Notes: generated from the letters alone by a model not told the origin. Counted from the first letter of the stretch, positions 20,596-32,859 are shown. The stretch: 64,000 nt of DNA from Photobacterium sanguinicancri (GCF_024346675.1 NZ_AP024850.1:1116001-1180000); one strand, 5' to 3'. Program-made: numbers and translations.

Positions 20596-21090
20596 ATGGT
20601 AGATACCAAAAAGAAACCATCCAAGGAATTGGATCGCATTGACCGTAACATTCTGAACGAACTACAGAAAGATGGCCGAATTTCAAACGTTGAGCTATCT
20701 AAACGTGTAGGTCTTTCACCAACGCCGTGTCTTGAGCGTGTACGCCGCCTAGAGCGACAAGCTTACATTAGCGGTTACACAGCACTGTTGAATCCTCAAT
20801 TCCTTGACGCGTCTTTATTGGTGTTCGTTGAGATTACACTTAACCGTGGCACACCAGATGTGTTTGAAGAGTTTAATAAATCAGTGCAAGAGCTTGAAGG
20901 CATTCAAGAGTGCCATCTTGTATCTGGTGATTTTGACTACCTACTTAAAACACGTGTATGTGATATGTCTGCGTACCGTAAGTTATTGGGTGAAACCCTG
21001 TTGCGCCTTCCTGGTGTGAATGACACGCGTACATACGTAGTTATGGAAGAAGTGAAGCAAACTAACCATCTTGTGATTAAAACGCGTTAA
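20596..21090 (+). CDS. lrp: Leucine-responsive regulatory protein
   Basis: Lrp is a global feast/famine regulator that binds DNA as octamers or hexadecamers and responds to leucine. The 164 residues match E. coli Lrp in length. The N-terminal helix-turn-helix covers about residues 15-55, including NVELSKRVGLSPTPCLERVRR. The C-terminal RAM (ligand-binding) domain runs from about 70 to 150, with ECHLVSGDFDYLLK. It is upstream of ftsK as in E. coli and divergent from ald, and its leader contains an AAGGTGG ribosome-binding site. A terminator-like hairpin follows. Confidence 0.98.
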   Translation: MVDTKKKPSKELDRIDRNILNELQKDGRISNVELSKRVGLSPTPCLERVRRLERQAYISGYTALLNPQFLDASLLVFVEITLNRGTPDVFEEFNKSVQELEGIQECHLVSGDFDYLLKTRVCDMSAYRKLLGETLLRLPGVNDTRTYVVMEEVKQTNHLVIKTR

Positions 21091-21470
21091 TCGTGTATTA
21101 ATACCAAAGGTGTCGGTTTCTCTTTCAATACTCAAGCGGCCTCGGTCGCTTGAATTGTTTTTATCCCCCCCTTATCTTCATTTATGCCCCTTAGTTATGT
21201 GATATCGCTACCGCATTACCACAACGATAGATTTAATTGCTTTAAAATTCACCGATTATTCGCGTGTTTTAACAATTCCATGCGTTATTCCTCTCCATAA
21301 ACGATTACAATAGACTGATCAGTTATCCAGTGGTTTTTCCCTTCATGGCGAGATCTGGTATAACATCGATACAGATAATATTCGTAAAATGTATTTTGCT
21401 AAGTCTGTTTCACTTGAAGCAATAAAAAACATAAATAACCCAGATAGTGTGACGGGAGTAGCCAGTAGCA
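21091..21470. other. lrp-ftsK intergenic region
   Basis: This 380-bp gap contains the likely lrp terminator (21132-21153) and presumably the ftsK promoter. I see no gene. A CTG-N10-CAG sequence near 21315 is a poor match to a LexA box and is not claimed. Confidence 0.5.
21132..21160 (+). terminator. Probable terminator of lrp
   Basis: TCAAGCG pairs with CGCTTGA and the stem extends inward with a G-U and G-C pairs. It is followed by the moderately T-rich ATTGTTTTTA. It starts 42 nt after lrp. Confidence 0.6.
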
Positions 21471-24400
21471 ATGACAATGGAGATTTCTTTGAGGAAGGTT
21501 AAAGGCAAGCAGTCAACGAAAATACGCCTAAGCGGTGTTCAGCGTTTACTGGAAAGCTTTCTTATAATTGCACTTTTTGCATCTATTTACATAATGGTCG
21601 CATTAGTCAGTTTTGACCCTGCCGATCCTTCGTGGTCGCAAACTGCATGGCAAGGTCCTGTTCAAAATAAAGCAGGCGCATTCGGTGCTTTTGTGGCGGA
21701 TAGTTTGTTTTTTACTTTTGGCTCATTGGCGTATTCATTACCTGTCGCACTTATATTAGCTGCGTGGGTATTGTTCCGTCGACGCGGCGTTCGTGAACCG
21801 ATTGATTTTATGATCTACGGAACACGGTTGCTGGGAATGCTGATTCTTTTCTTAGCGAGCTGCAGCCTTGCTGATCTTAATTTTGATGATATCTGGTATT
21901 TTTCTTCAGGGGGCGTGATAGGCGATGTTGTCTCGAACATGGCATTACCGCTGTTTAACCTGCTGGGTACCACTTTAGTCATGATGTTCTTGTGGGCGGT
22001 CGGCTTTACCCTGTTCACGGGGATATCGTGGCTTTCGATCGTCGATACCTTAGGTGAAAGTACGCTGGCTTCGATGGCATGGCTTTTAAATAAAGTACGC
22101 TCCGATCGTTCAGAAACATTAACGTCATTTGCTAAAGATGAACCATTTGCAGCCGAACCTAATGTGGCTGATTTACACCATATGGATAATCCTTTTGCGG
22201 GCCAAGGTCAGCAAGATTCAACACCTGATGCTGATGATGTTTTACTTGCATCAAATAGTCGCCCAGCGGCGATGCAAGGTGACGATAATCTATCCCATGC
22301 TCATTCAGCCGCTCAAGTTCAAACGCCAGTTACTTCGCAACAAGATGATGACTTACCGCGTATCGTGATTAACCCTCGTCCTGTTGTCGCAGTGGCGAGT
22401 ACTGTTGCTGCGGCGCAAACAGAAGGTGCACAAGCCAGTACAATGGTGACTGAAACGCCAGTATACGCAGCGCCTACGCCTGTTGTGGCAGAGCAGACAG
22501 CAGAGCCGCAAGCTGTAGCTCCTGTAATGGCAGAAGCTACAGTCATGGCTGAAGAGCCAATGGCCGCTAATTCAACGGCGCAAGCGAAGGGGATGACCAT
22601 CGCTCAGCTAGAGCAGCAGCTTGACCGTGATGAAAACTTCACCATGTATGTTGACGAACCTGAACAAACTGCAGTGCCTGCCTCGGAACCTGTTGTTAAC
22701 GTAACTGAAGCGGTTGGTAATATAACTGAGAGTTACGCGGCAGAGCGTGTTGCAGCAGACGTGGTTGATAATACCCCTGCGTTTAATCAAGATTTTGGCG
22801 TTATTGAAACCGATGAGCCTGCACTTGAATTAACGCCAATGTCACCAGATTCGATTACTGCATCTTCTGCGGTATTAGCTGCACAAGCACAAGCCGTGAG
22901 TGAACCTGAAATTGCACCTACGTTTTCACCTGCTGAGCCTATACCAGAACCACAAGTGGCACCTACTGCTCACTCAATGGTTGTAGAGTCAGATCTGATT
23001 GAAGAGGCTGACTATGCGGCACAAGAATCACCAGTAAATATTGAAATTGGTGTTCATGATGGATTGTCAGAACTAGAACGGGCGCAGCAAAGCGATGCGG
23101 GGACATCTAATGGTGAGTTAGTTGATAGTGCTGCGGATGAGATGAGTGATGAAGATGCTTTCTTAAAGCGTATTCGTGATGCACAAAAAGAACAAGTACA
23201 TGCCGCGGGGCTTGATAACCCATTCCTGATGAAATCAGAAGCGGATCTACCTGTACCCACTTCGCCATTGCCAACAATTGACTTACTTGCTCCTGCACGC
23301 CAAAACGTACAGCCAGCGACAGAAGAAGAGTTGATGCACACAGCGCGCCTTGTTGAATCAAAACTGGCAGATTACAAAATTAAAGCCAAAGTGGTTGGGG
23401 TGTACCCTGGCCCTGTTATAACTCGTTATGAGCTGGACTTAGCGGCGGGTGTAAAAGTTAGCCGTATTTCTGGCTTGGCAAAAGATTTGGCTCGTGCGCT
23501 ATCTGCGACGGCGGTGCGTGTGGTTGAAGTTATCCCGGGCAAACCCTATATCGGTTTAGAGTTACCAAATGAGAACCGTGAAACCGTCTACATGTCGCAA
23601 GTGGTAGACAGCGATAAATTTAAAGAAATGAAAGGCGCATTGCCGATTGTATTGGGCTACGACATTGCGGGTGAAGCCGTTGTGGCCGACCTTTGCAAAA
23701 TGCCTCACTTGCTGGTGGCGGGTACAACGGGCTCGGGTAAATCCGTGGGTGTGAACGTCATGATTGTCAGCTTGTTGTACAAATGTACCCCTGATGAGTG
23801 TCGTTTCATCATGATTGACCCGAAAATGTTGGAACTTTCTATCTATGAAGGTATCCCACACTTACTGACGGAAGTGGTTACCGACATGAAAGATGCGGGC
23901 AATGCCCTGCGTTGGTGTGTTGGTGAGATGGAGCGCCGTTACAAACTAATGGCAGCCGTTGGTGTCCGTAACCTTGCAGGCTTTAATGCTAAGCTCAAAG
24001 AAGCGGCAGAGGCAGGGCATCCAATTTACGATCCAATTTGGCAGCCTGGCGATAGCATGGATGAACATGCACCTTTGCTTGAAAAAATGCCAAGCATTGT
24101 TGTTATTGTTGATGAGTTTGCCGACTTAATGATGGTTGTGGGCAAGAAAGTTGAAGAGCTGATTGCGCGATTAGCGCAAAAGGCACGTGCCGCGGGTATT
24201 CACTTAGTCTTGGCGACCCAGCGCCCATCGGTTGATGTTATTACTGGCTTAATTAAAGCGAATATTCCGAGTCGTATGGCGTTTACCGTATCGACTAAAA
24301 CGGACTCACGTACCATTCTGGATCAGGGTGGGGCTGAATCACTCCTTGGTATGGGTGATATGTTGTACTTACCTGCGGGCCAAAACCACCCTGTGCGTGT

Positions 24401-24758
24401 TCACGGTGCGTTTGCATCAGATGATGACGTACATAACGTGGTTAACGATTGGAAAGCCCGTGCGAAACCACAATACATTGACGGCATTCTAAATACCGAT
24501 CAGGGAGCCGACGGTTTACTTCCGGGTGAAACGCCTGTTGCTGGCGATGATGATTTGGATCAGTTGTTCGATCAAGTTGCTGCGTTTGTAACTGAAACTC
24601 GCCGAGGTTCCGTTTCGGGCGTTCAACGTAAATTCAAGATTGGCTACAACCGAGCCGCTCGAATAGTTGAGCAACTTGAATCGCATGGCATTGTGAGTTC
24701 ACCGGGGCATAATGGTAACCGTGAAGTACTTGCGCCAGCGCCACCACCACGAGATTAA
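21471..24758 (+). CDS. ftsK: DNA translocase FtsK
   Basis: FtsK anchors at the division septum and pumps the chromosome terminus toward the dif site, where it activates XerCD recombination. The 1095-residue protein has an N-terminal membrane domain of about four spans (residues 25-190). A long Ala/Gln/Pro/Glu-rich linker extends to about residue 560. The RecA-like motor has Walker A GTTGSGKS at 751-758 and the Walker B-type segment [13 protein letters not shown]. The C-terminal winged-helix gamma domain ([20 protein letters not shown]) reads KOPS sequences. It is shorter than E. coli FtsK (1329) because of the linker, as is usual in Vibrionaceae. It is followed by lolA and rarA. Confidence 0.98.
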   Translation: MTMEISLRKVKGKQSTKIRLSGVQRLLESFLIIALFASIYIMVALVSFDPADPSWSQTAWQGPVQNKAGAFGAFVADSLFFTFGSLAYSLPVALILAAWVLFRRRGVREPIDFMIYGTRLLGMLILFLASCSLADLNFDDIWYFSSGGVIGDVVSNMALPLFNLLGTTLVMMFLWAVGFTLFTGISWLSIVDTLGESTLASMAWLLNKVRSDRSETLTSFAKDEPFAAEPNVADLHHMDNPFAGQGQQDSTPDADDVLLASNSRPAAMQGDDNLSHAHSAAQVQTPVTSQQDDDLPRIVINPRPVVAVASTVAAAQTEGAQASTMVTETPVYAAPTPVVAEQTAEPQAVAPVMAEATVMAEEPMAANSTAQAKGMTIAQLEQQLDRDENFTMYVDEPEQTAVPASEPVVNVTEAVGNITESYAAERVAADVVDNTPAFNQDFGVIETDEPALELTPMSPDSITASSAVLAAQAQAVSEPEIAPTFSPAEPIPEPQVAPTAHSMVVESDLIEEADYAAQESPVNIEIGVHDGLSELERAQQSDAGTSNGELVDSAADEMSDEDAFLKRIRDAQKEQVHAAGLDNPFLMKSEADLPVPTSPLPTIDLLAPARQNVQPATEEELMHTARLVESKLADYKIKAKVVGVYPGPVITRYELDLAAGVKVSRISGLAKDLARALSATAVRVVEVIPGKPYIGLELPNENRETVYMSQVVDSDKFKEMKGALPIVLGYDIAGEAVVADLCKMPHLLVAGTTGSGKSVGVNVMIVSLLYKCTPDECRFIMIDPKMLELSIYEGIPHLLTEVVTDMKDAGNALRWCVGEMERRYKLMAAVGVRNLAGFNAKLKEAAEAGHPIYDPIWQPGDSMDEHAPLLEKMPSIVVIVDEFADLMMVVGKKVEELIARLAQKARAAGIHLVLATQRPSVDVITGLIKANIPSRMAFTVSTKTDSRTILDQGGAESLLGMGDMLYLPAGQNHPVRVHGAFASDDDVHNVVNDWKARAKPQYIDGILNTDQGADGLLPGETPVAGDDDLDQLFDQVAAFVTETRRGSVSGVQRKFKIGYNRAARIVEQLESHGIVSSPGHNGNREVLAPAPPPRD

Positions 24759-24815
24759 TAAGCAGAGCCTGCATTAAGACAATTCAGTTCAGGCCTGATT
24801 AGAGAAGGTTTAATA

Positions 24816-25448
24816 ATGATTAAAAATACACTTGTGAAACGTCTATTGATTGGCCCGCTATTGATGGCACCGTTATTGATGACAACTGCCGCATGGGCGA
24901 CGCCTCAGCAAGAATTAAGCACCAGACTCGATAAAGTGAATGCATTTAGTGCGTCTTTTGCCCAAAAGGTCGTGAGCCCTGAAGGGGATTTACTGGTTGA
25001 AGGTGAGGGGGATATGGCAATTAAACGCCCGAACCTTTTCCGTTGGAATACGTTGACACCTGACGAAAATATGCTGGTGTCAGATGGTAAAACCTTATGG
25101 TATTACAGCCCCTTCATTGAACAAGTCACGGCTATGTGGCTGAAAGATGCGACAGAGCAAACCCCGTTTGTCTTGCTCACTCGTAACAGTGATGCAGATT
25201 GGGCAAATTATAATGTTGCTCAAACAGCTGATACCTTTACGCTAACGCCTAAAGCAACCAATACTTCTATGGGGAAATTTGTACTCACTGTGGCTAAATC
25301 GGGTGAAGTACGAGGCTTCTCTGTGATCGAACAAGATGGTCAACGTAGCCAGTTTACATTTAGCCAATTTAAAAAGGCTGAACCTAAAGCGAGCATGTTT
25401 ACCTTTGTGCCGCCTAAAGGCGTAGAGCTGGATGATCAACGTAACTAA
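24816..25448 (+). CDS. lolA: Outer-membrane lipoprotein carrier protein LolA
   Basis: LolA is the periplasmic chaperone that takes lipoproteins from LolCDE and carries them to LolB at the outer membrane. The 210-residue precursor has a signal peptide with probable cleavage after AWA at residue 28. The mature N-terminus TPQQELSTRLDKVNAFSASF is typical of the family, as are KRPNLFRWNT and LWYYSPFIEQVT. It lies 57 bp after ftsK and 73 bp before rarA, the conserved ftsK-lolA-rarA-serS order. Confidence 0.97.
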   Translation: MIKNTLVKRLLIGPLLMAPLLMTTAAWATPQQELSTRLDKVNAFSASFAQKVVSPEGDLLVEGEGDMAIKRPNLFRWNTLTPDENMLVSDGKTLWYYSPFIEQVTAMWLKDATEQTPFVLLTRNSDADWANYNVAQTADTFTLTPKATNTSMGKFVLTVAKSGEVRGFSVIEQDGQRSQFTFSQFKKAEPKASMFTFVPPKGVELDDQRN

Positions 25449-25478
25449 TTACGTGAACTCCCGTTCGTTAAGATTTAT

Positions 25479-25503
25479 AGGTGGCCTCATGGGGTCACCT
25501 TTT
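25479..25503 (+). terminator. Probable terminator of lolA
   Basis: AGGTGGCC pairs with GGTCACCT with one G-U wobble, followed by TTTTGTTATTT. It lies between the lolA stop and the rarA start and may be only partly efficient, since the genes are so close. Confidence 0.6.
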
Positions 25504-25521
25504 GTTATTTAAGGGGTTGTT

Positions 25522-26862
25522 GTGAGCAATTTGAGCCTAGATTTCTCTTCTGATTTTCGCCCATTAGCCGCGCGTATGCGCCCGCGAACAGTGCAAGAAT
25601 ATATTGGTCAGCGTCATATTCTGGGTGAAGGTAAACCACTACGCCGCGCGCTAGAAGCGGGCCACCTTCATTCTATGATCCTTTGGGGCCCGCCAGGCAC
25701 AGGTAAAACAACCTTGGCTGAAGTTGCCGCAAATTATGCTCAAGCCGAAGTGGAACGCGTTTCTGCCGTGACTTCTGGCGTGAAAGACATTCGTGCTGCG
25801 ATTGATAAAGCGCGTGAAAATAAAATGGCAGGCCGCCGTACTATCTTGTTTGTGGATGAGGTACATCGCTTTAATAAAAGCCAGCAAGATGCTTTCTTGC
25901 CACATATTGAAGATGGCACAGTGACTTTCATTGGCGCAACAACAGAAAATCCGTCGTTTGAATTAAACAACGCACTATTATCACGTGCGCGTGTTTATAA
26001 ACTAAAGTCGCTAGAAAACGATGAAGTACTTGCTGTTATTGAACAAGCTCTGTCAGATACAGAGCGCGGTATTACCGACGATAACCTTGCATTTGTTGAT
26101 GATGTGAAAGCACGATTAGCTGAGCTCGTGTGTGGTGACGCGCGAATGTCACTGAACTACCTAGAACAACTTGTCGACATGGCAGAGGAAGATAGCAAAG
26201 GCATTAAGCAGATCACTCTGGCCTTATTAGCTGAAGTGGCAGGTGAAAAAGTCGCGCGCTTTGATAACAAAGGCGACCTTTGGTACGACATGATATCTGC
26301 TGTTCATAAGTCGATTCGAGGCTCAAGCCCTGATGGTGCGCTGTATTGGTTTGCCAGAATGCTACAAGCAGGCTGTGACCCTTTGTATATCGCACGTCGT
26401 TTATTAGCGATTGCATCTGAGGATGTGGGCAATGCTGATCCGCGCGCCATGCAAGTGGCTGTATCAGCATGGGATTGCTATACCCGCGTCGGGGCTTATG
26501 AAGGCGAGCGTGCTATCGCTCAAGCTATCGTTTATCTAGCGTGTGCACCAAAAAGCAATGCAGTTTACACGGCGTTTAGCCAGGCAAAACAATTGGCAAG
26601 TAATCATCCTGATTATGAAGTGCCGCCGCACTTACGTAATGCACCGACCAAATTAATGAAAGATTTAGGTTATGGTGCTGAATACCGTTACGCCCACGAT
26701 GAACCGGGTGCGTATGCGGCAGGTGAGAGCTATTTCCCACCAGAATTGAAAGATACACGCTTCTATGTACCCACAAATCGAGGCTTGGAAACTAAAATTA
26801 GTGAAAAGTTGGATTATCTTGCTGCATTAGATGCAAAAAGCACACTAAAGCGCTACCAATAA
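25522..26862 (+). CDS. rarA: Replication-associated recombination protein RarA
   Basis: RarA (MgsA) is a AAA+ ATPase of the clamp-loader family that acts at stalled replication forks and interacts with SSB. The 446 residues match E. coli (447). Walker A is GPPGTGKT at residues 56-63, Walker B is [14 protein letters not shown], sensor 1 is [10 protein letters not shown] and the C-terminal tetramerisation region starts near 250 with [12 protein letters not shown]. Translation starts at a GTG (25522) preceded by AAGGGG, which gives the conserved SNLSLDF N-terminus. It lies between lolA and serS. Confidence 0.97.
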   Translation: MSNLSLDFSSDFRPLAARMRPRTVQEYIGQRHILGEGKPLRRALEAGHLHSMILWGPPGTGKTTLAEVAANYAQAEVERVSAVTSGVKDIRAAIDKARENKMAGRRTILFVDEVHRFNKSQQDAFLPHIEDGTVTFIGATTENPSFELNNALLSRARVYKLKSLENDEVLAVIEQALSDTERGITDDNLAFVDDVKARLAELVCGDARMSLNYLEQLVDMAEEDSKGIKQITLALLAEVAGEKVARFDNKGDLWYDMISAVHKSIRGSSPDGALYWFARMLQAGCDPLYIARRLLAIASEDVGNADPRAMQVAVSAWDCYTRVGAYEGERAIAQAIVYLACAPKSNAVYTAFSQAKQLASNHPDYEVPPHLRNAPTKLMKDLGYGAEYRYAHDEPGAYAAGESYFPPELKDTRFYVPTNRGLETKISEKLDYLAALDAKSTLKRYQ

Positions 26863-26927
26863 TAGGGCTTTTTGGGTATCGTTTAACGACAGTTACCAGT
26901 TGCACTGGTTACCGAACAAAATAAAGG

Positions 26928-28281
<1,354 letters not shown>

Positions 28282-28306
28282 TAACCTGATAGCGTAGCGA
28301 ATAAAT

Positions 28307-28337
28307 AAAAACCCAGCGAATAAGCTGGGTTTTTTTA
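28307..28337. terminator. Bidirectional terminator after serS
   Basis: AAACCCAGC and GCTGGGTTT form a stem around GAATAA. A T-run follows on the plus strand and a T-rich tail on the minus strand. It separates serS from the convergent lipoprotein gene. Confidence 0.9.
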
Positions 28338-28417
28338 TGCCTGCGAAAGGCTAAAGTTTCTGCCAGCCAGAATAAGTCGCTGAACACGTACTTATCCTGA
28401 TTGGTATTCCATCGGTA

Positions 28418-29587
28418 TTACTTCGTTAACGGAATTTCGCGAGGTTCAAGCGTGATTGTGGCATTGTTGCTTGCACCTGGCTGATCGATTAGCTCATCGG
28501 TTTGCAGGATGGTGTAGTAGAAGTCCACCATATCGTCATTGTTGGTAAAGGTCTCATCTGGGATCGCTTTTAAGATCGCATCCACTAACTTATTCACGAT
28601 AGGTAAGCTTGCTGCACCACCATCAATTTGGCTTGCAATAACCGTTGCTGCAGTCTTAATAATGACTTGCGCTAATTCACGGTAGTTAGTGTTAGTGTCA
28701 TGTTCCATAAGGATTATATTGGCAGCCCCCCAACGGTAACGCGCCCAGTACACCATGATTTGGTTCGGGTAGTACACTTGGTCTTGATAATCCAAGTACG
28801 GCATTTCCACTACATCAAGGGTGGGTTCATCACGACTGGGATCAACACCACTGACTAGAGCATAAATCTCTGCTTTACCTGAAATCCAAGGTTCTTGATC
28901 ATCTTTCACACTGATTTTTTTCAAAACGGTAGTCGATAAGAACTCTTCACTCACCTTCGGCGCGCTTGCTAACTTAGGTAAGTAATCTAGCGTTACTGCG
29001 TCATTTTCGTTAAACACAGATTGCATGGTGGCAAGACCTGCACGCATCGCTTTTTGCTCATCAACACCCACGATAAAGACAGGTTGATCAGGCATCACAT
29101 CGGCAGAACCCACAACAAGGTCACCATGGCTATCGAACATATCGATACTGTCACCCGCTTTGACGTTATCTTGCTGGTAAGTAAATAGAGGCTGTTGACC
29201 CGCTTCAACGCCTGGCAACATTGCTGGGTTAGCCAAAGAGACTGTCAGTAGGTCTTCTGGCTGCTGATCTAAACCTCGTTTCTCGATGACCATTTTTTCG
29301 GTGTTAGCCGCTTGGGTCGTTAGCGAAGGTAGATTAATCGTCTTCACTAAGCTTTCTAATGGCATGCCACTGTTTTCAACATTAATGTGTTGTTTTAGTT
29401 GGTCGGCAATTTGCGCATAGTGTTGACCTAATTGTTGGGCAATTTCACGCTGATTTTTTGCTTCGATATTGGGTGTTGCTTGTTCCGCTGGGTTGGTTGT
29501 TTTGTCGGTTGTGTTTTGTTGCTCTTGGCAACCTGATAGGGCTAGGCTTAAGGCAATAAATGCCGCACCGATTGGTATGTATCTCAT
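28418..29587 (-). CDS. Uncharacterised lipoprotein (DUF3103-like)
   Basis: This 389-residue protein has a lipoprotein signal peptide with lipobox LSGC, so Cys20 would be acylated. The +2 residue is Gln, which predicts sorting to the outer membrane. A Gln/Thr/Asn-rich linker follows to about residue 45, then a globular domain with no catalytic motif that I recognise. It resembles, from memory, the vibrio-type DUF3103 lipoproteins, but I could not check this. It lies 58 bp downstream of the membrane protein at 29646-30500 on the same strand, so the two are probably cotranscribed. Function is unknown. Confidence 0.75.
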   Translation of the reverse strand: MRYIPIGAAFIALSLALSGCQEQQNTTDKTTNPAEQATPNIEAKNQREIAQQLGQHYAQIADQLKQHINVENSGMPLESLVKTINLPSLTTQAANTEKMVIEKRGLDQQPEDLLTVSLANPAMLPGVEAGQQPLFTYQQDNVKAGDSIDMFDSHGDLVVGSADVMPDQPVFIVGVDEQKAMRAGLATMQSVFNENDAVTLDYLPKLASAPKVSEEFLSTTVLKKISVKDDQEPWISGKAEIYALVSGVDPSRDEPTLDVVEMPYLDYQDQVYYPNQIMVYWARYRWGAANIILMEHDTNTNYRELAQVIIKTAATVIASQIDGGAASLPIVNKLVDAILKAIPDETFTNNDDMVDFYYTILQTDELIDQPGASNNATITLEPREIPLTK

Positions 29588-29645
29588 AGGTATCCCTTAT
29601 AGGAATTGGGTGTACCTATTATAAGCGACTAAGTGCATCTATTAC

Positions 29646-30500
29646 TTAACTGGTTAGACCTTGTGAGGTCTCATTTATAGCATTTTCTTGCTTCCTTTTT
29701 GGCAGGTTAACGGCTATATCATCCGCAATGTCGCTAAGGACGAGATCAAACAGTAAATATAGCGCATCAGACAGTTTTAAAGAGTGTTGATATAACCTTA
29801 GCCTCGCCTGAGCTACTGGGAGTTGCTCAATTTGAATCGCATTAAACTGCTGGCGTAAATTATCGATGAATAGAGGTGGCACTGGTTGATGAACTTGCAT
29901 GCTGATCTGCTCTAATCGGCGATGAAAAATATCAACATGCACTTCTATTTCACGTGTTGTTGTTGGTATGCCTGTTTGGTATTTTTCAATGGCGCACCGA
30001 TAACGGGTAAGGTTATCTATCGCATTTAAAATGATGGGCCAGATAGTTTGGTAGTGTTGGAATTGTGTGGCTTTATCTGTATTAAGCAAGCTCTGGGTTA
30101 TCGTATCATCGATGAGGTACAGTACATGGCGGATCATTTTTCCATGGACTGCCTGATTTCGCTGAATATTATATTGATGCCACTCACTCAGCATTGTTGA
30201 TGTTCGTTGCTGTAATACGCGATACATTGGCTTGTGAGCTTGCTCTGCTTGCGAGAGTAAAGTTTCACTCAATCTTTTTATGGCTAAAGACTCAGCGAGC
30301 ATTGGCCGCGCAACGGGCTTGCCTTGTAGTGTTAATATTTTATGTGTTTGTCGGCGATGAAAGCGCAGTAAGTCTATTAGCTGCCGCAAGCCAATCACTT
30401 GATCAAAGCGTTGCTGTAAAAATTGCTGATTGCTGCGATGCCGATAGAAAAAATAGGTAATACCTATGCTTATCAGTGTAACGAAAACAAGTCCGAACAT
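29646..30500 (-). CDS. Uncharacterised single-span membrane protein
   Basis: The product of 284 residues has one hydrophobic segment at its N-terminus (MFGLVFVTLISIGITYFFY). A long predicted alpha-helical cytoplasmic or periplasmic part follows, rich in Gln, Arg, His and Leu, without a motif I recognise. I start at the ATG at 30500 because a strong AAGGAGG lies 7 nt upstream; an in-frame start at 30527 lies upstream of this site and would ignore it. The helical pattern faintly recalls four-helix sensory domains, which is an impression only. It is upstream of, and likely in an operon with, the lipoprotein at 28418-29587. Confidence 0.65.
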   Translation of the reverse strand: MFGLVFVTLISIGITYFFYRHRSNQQFLQQRFDQVIGLRQLIDLLRFHRRQTHKILTLQGKPVARPMLAESLAIKRLSETLLSQAEQAHKPMYRVLQQRTSTMLSEWHQYNIQRNQAVHGKMIRHVLYLIDDTITQSLLNTDKATQFQHYQTIWPIILNAIDNLTRYRCAIEKYQTGIPTTTREIEVHVDIFHRRLEQISMQVHQPVPPLFIDNLRQQFNAIQIEQLPVAQARLRLYQHSLKLSDALYLLFDLVLSDIADDIAVNLPKRKQENAINETSQGLTS

Positions 30501-30970
30501 ACTGCTTCCTCCTTCAATTACTAACATCTATTACATGCTTACCATCGGACAAGGTACATATCGTTTATGTTGTCTTGTCTCTATTTTTGTTTCAGAACAT
30601 AGATAGAGCAATAAGCACACCAATACAGCGATAATTTTTAGGAGAATGGTAATAAGCATATAAATGAAGATGGAGAGAGTAGAAGAGTGTGAGCTTGTTG
30701 GTTTGTTTTATTGGTAACTTGTTGTTATTTAAGAGTTAAGGTTGAATGTTGTTTTTAATAGGAAGCAGAGATAACGAGTTTTAACAAAGGGTGTTTTTAC
30801 ATTGGTTTCGTAGAACGGAATAGGTTTAGTATTACTATGCCCTTAAGTGAATCACTGTTGCTCTTAAATGGTGCGTTATTAGGATGATTGTATAAACAGA
30901 TTAAAAAAGAAGATCCCGAAGGATCTTCTTTAATCAGTAATTTTACTATCAACTAAGCGTTATTTTTGGC
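30501..30970. other. Intergenic region upstream of the 29646-30500 gene
   Basis: These 470 bp hold no convincing gene. They contain the terminator of the symporter gene (30906-30931) and an imperfect inverted repeat at 30548-30579 (GACAAG with CTTGTC, plus ACATA with TATGT), 48 bp before the membrane-protein start. The repeat could be an operator or a leader stem. Confidence 0.45.
30906..30931 (-). terminator. Rho-independent terminator of the symporter gene
   Basis: AAAGAAGATCC and GGATCTTCTTT form an 11-bp stem with a stable TTCG tetraloop on the minus strand, followed by TTT. It lies 40 nt past the symporter stop. Confidence 0.85.
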
Positions 30971-32284
30971 TTAGCTTTGCTGTGTACTTGTGTGAAAGTG
31001 AACTTCTTCATCTTTTTCACCAGCCTTAGGGTCATTGAAACGTGCGATGTCCATTTCATTTTCTGTCTTAGCTACAATACAAGTTACTACACTGTCACCA
31101 GTGATATTAACCGCAGTACGGATCATATCTAGCAGGCGATCAACACCCATGATAAGTGCAATGCCTTCAACAGGAAGACCAACTTGGTTCAGTACCATTG
31201 CTAGCATGATCAAACCAACACCTGGTACACCAGCTGTACCCACTGAGGCTAACGTTGCTGTCATAATCACGGCAAGGTAATCGCTCATCGTCAGATCGAT
31301 ATTAAATGCCTGCGCGATAAAGACGGTTGCTACACCCTGCATGATCGCTGTGCCATCCATATTGATGGTTGCGCCTAGCGGTACAGTAAAAGAGGCGATT
31401 TTGTTATTAACGCCTAAGCGTTTAGTCGCTGTTTCCATGGTAACAGGGATAGTGGCATTCGAAGATGCAGTAGAGAACGCAAACATGATTGCATCTTCCA
31501 TCTTCTTCAAAAACACTTTTGGGCTAAGACCTGTAAATGTTTTCAGCATAATGCTGTAAGTAACTAGTCCATGGATCAGTAGCGTTGCGGTTAGCACCAT
31601 GAAGTATTCAAACAGGTTGAAAATAGCGTCTAGCCCTAAGCCTGTGAACAATTTAGCCATTAGGAAGAATACACCGTAAGGTGCAACGTTCATGAGTAAA
31701 GCAACCAACTTCATGATGACTTCATTTAAGTCAGAGAAGATACTTGCTAAACGTTCGCCAGCTGAACCAGCAGCGCTGATGGCAACACCGAATAGAATCG
31801 CAAAGACAATAATTTGTAGCGTATTACCTTGTGCCATCGAATTGATAGGGTTGGTTGGGAACATACCAACAATCACATCCCCTAGAGATGGTGCTTCTTT
31901 TGAAGCAAAGGTTGTAGCAGCAGTTAGATCGGCGCCGGCCCCTGGTTGGAAAATATTGCCCATAGTAAGGGCTAGGGTAATCGCAATGGCCGTTGTCATT
32001 AAGTAGAACGCCACTGTTTTACCACCTAGGCGTCCTAATGTACTGATATCTTTTAGTGAGCTAGTACCACACACTAGTGATACGAAGACAAGTGGAACTA
32101 CAAGCATCTTCAAGCTAGCAATAAAAATTTTACCACCCACGTCAAATAGTCCATTTACTAAGTACTCATGGACAAAAGAGGTTTCTGCAAAAAGGGAGCG
32201 AATGATAAAACCAGTCATTATGCCTAACAGCATGCCGAGAATTACACGGCCAGTTAGGGATAATTTCTTTTTATTTGTATTCAT
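30971..32284 (-). CDS. Dicarboxylate/amino acid:cation symporter
   Basis: This 437-residue inner-membrane protein belongs to the DAACS (SDF) family that includes GltP, GltT and DctA. These take up glutamate, aspartate or C4-dicarboxylates with Na+ or H+. About eight spans plus two re-entrant loops are expected. The family motifs GATINMDGTAIMQG and RLLDMIRTAVNITGDSVV are intact; the second supplies substrate-binding Asp, Arg and Asn residues. Substrate cannot be fixed from sequence by eye. It is a single-gene unit with an AAGGAG site upstream and a terminator downstream. The C-terminal tail is charged and His-rich. Confidence 0.92.
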   Translation of the reverse strand: MNTNKKKLSLTGRVILGMLLGIMTGFIIRSLFAETSFVHEYLVNGLFDVGGKIFIASLKMLVVPLVFVSLVCGTSSLKDISTLGRLGGKTVAFYLMTTAIAITLALTMGNIFQPGAGADLTAATTFASKEAPSLGDVIVGMFPTNPINSMAQGNTLQIIVFAILFGVAISAAGSAGERLASIFSDLNEVIMKLVALLMNVAPYGVFFLMAKLFTGLGLDAIFNLFEYFMVLTATLLIHGLVTYSIMLKTFTGLSPKVFLKKMEDAIMFAFSTASSNATIPVTMETATKRLGVNNKIASFTVPLGATINMDGTAIMQGVATVFIAQAFNIDLTMSDYLAVIMTATLASVGTAGVPGVGLIMLAMVLNQVGLPVEGIALIMGVDRLLDMIRTAVNITGDSVVTCIVAKTENEMDIARFNDPKAGEKDEEVHFHTSTQQS

Positions 32285-32859
32285 TATTGGAATACTCCTT
32301 ATAATTATTCACTAGAAAAATCGTTTTTCTAAGTGCGGAGCAGGTTATCAGTAGTTTGGGTGTTAAAGCGAAGTGAAATTCCAAGTGGAGTTCAAAGTTC
32401 TGTTTGCGATCACGTTTTTGTCATCAGAACGGCATGTTGAAAACGATATTTTTAACCAATATTTAACGATAATTAGGTTTTAAATTAATATCCGCTGGTA
32501 TTTTAACCATTAATCAGAGCGTATTATATAAATAATAGTGCCCTAGTATGGTTTTTTAGATACGGTTGTAACAAATTGTTCTGATGGTGTAAAACCCTGT
32601 TTTGGTTTGCTGATATAGGTATGTATATACTATAGGTGTGCTGTTGTATGAATGTTAAAGCAAAGCTGTGTTAACAAGCCATAAAAAGGCGGGATTCAAA
32701 ATGTGCATAATTGACCACGATTATGCTTGTAACTATATGTTTCTAAATGCCCTCGTTAGCTGCGTATTTAAAGTTATCTGTGTAAACCATTTTTTATCTC
32801 GTGTTTTTACAGGTAATAAAAAAGGAGCCGAAGCTCCTTTTTTTATGATGATGTGATGA
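32285..32859. other. Intergenic region between metG and the symporter gene
   Basis: This 575-bp A/T-rich stretch should contain the symporter promoter (near 32300-32550) and ends with the metG terminator. A 62-codon frame at 32668-32856 runs through that terminator and is not credible. I see no clear operator. Confidence 0.5.
32818..32843 (-). terminator. Rho-independent terminator of metG
   Basis: AAGGAGC and GCTCCTT form the core stem, extended by A/T pairs, around a TTCG loop on the minus strand, with a T-run. It lies 17 nt beyond the metG stop. Confidence 0.85.

Noticed and set aside
21300..21345. Possible LexA box upstream of ftsK (CTG-N10-CAG)
   Set aside because: The half-sites read CTGA and CCAG rather than CTGT and ACAG, and the A/T-rich alternating core is missing. 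E. coli ftsK has such a site, but this match is too weak.
32668..32856. A 62-codon plus-strand frame downstream of the symporter region
   Set aside because: It runs through the metG terminator hairpin, has no family resemblance, and ends in a homopolymer-like tail encoded by the terminator.
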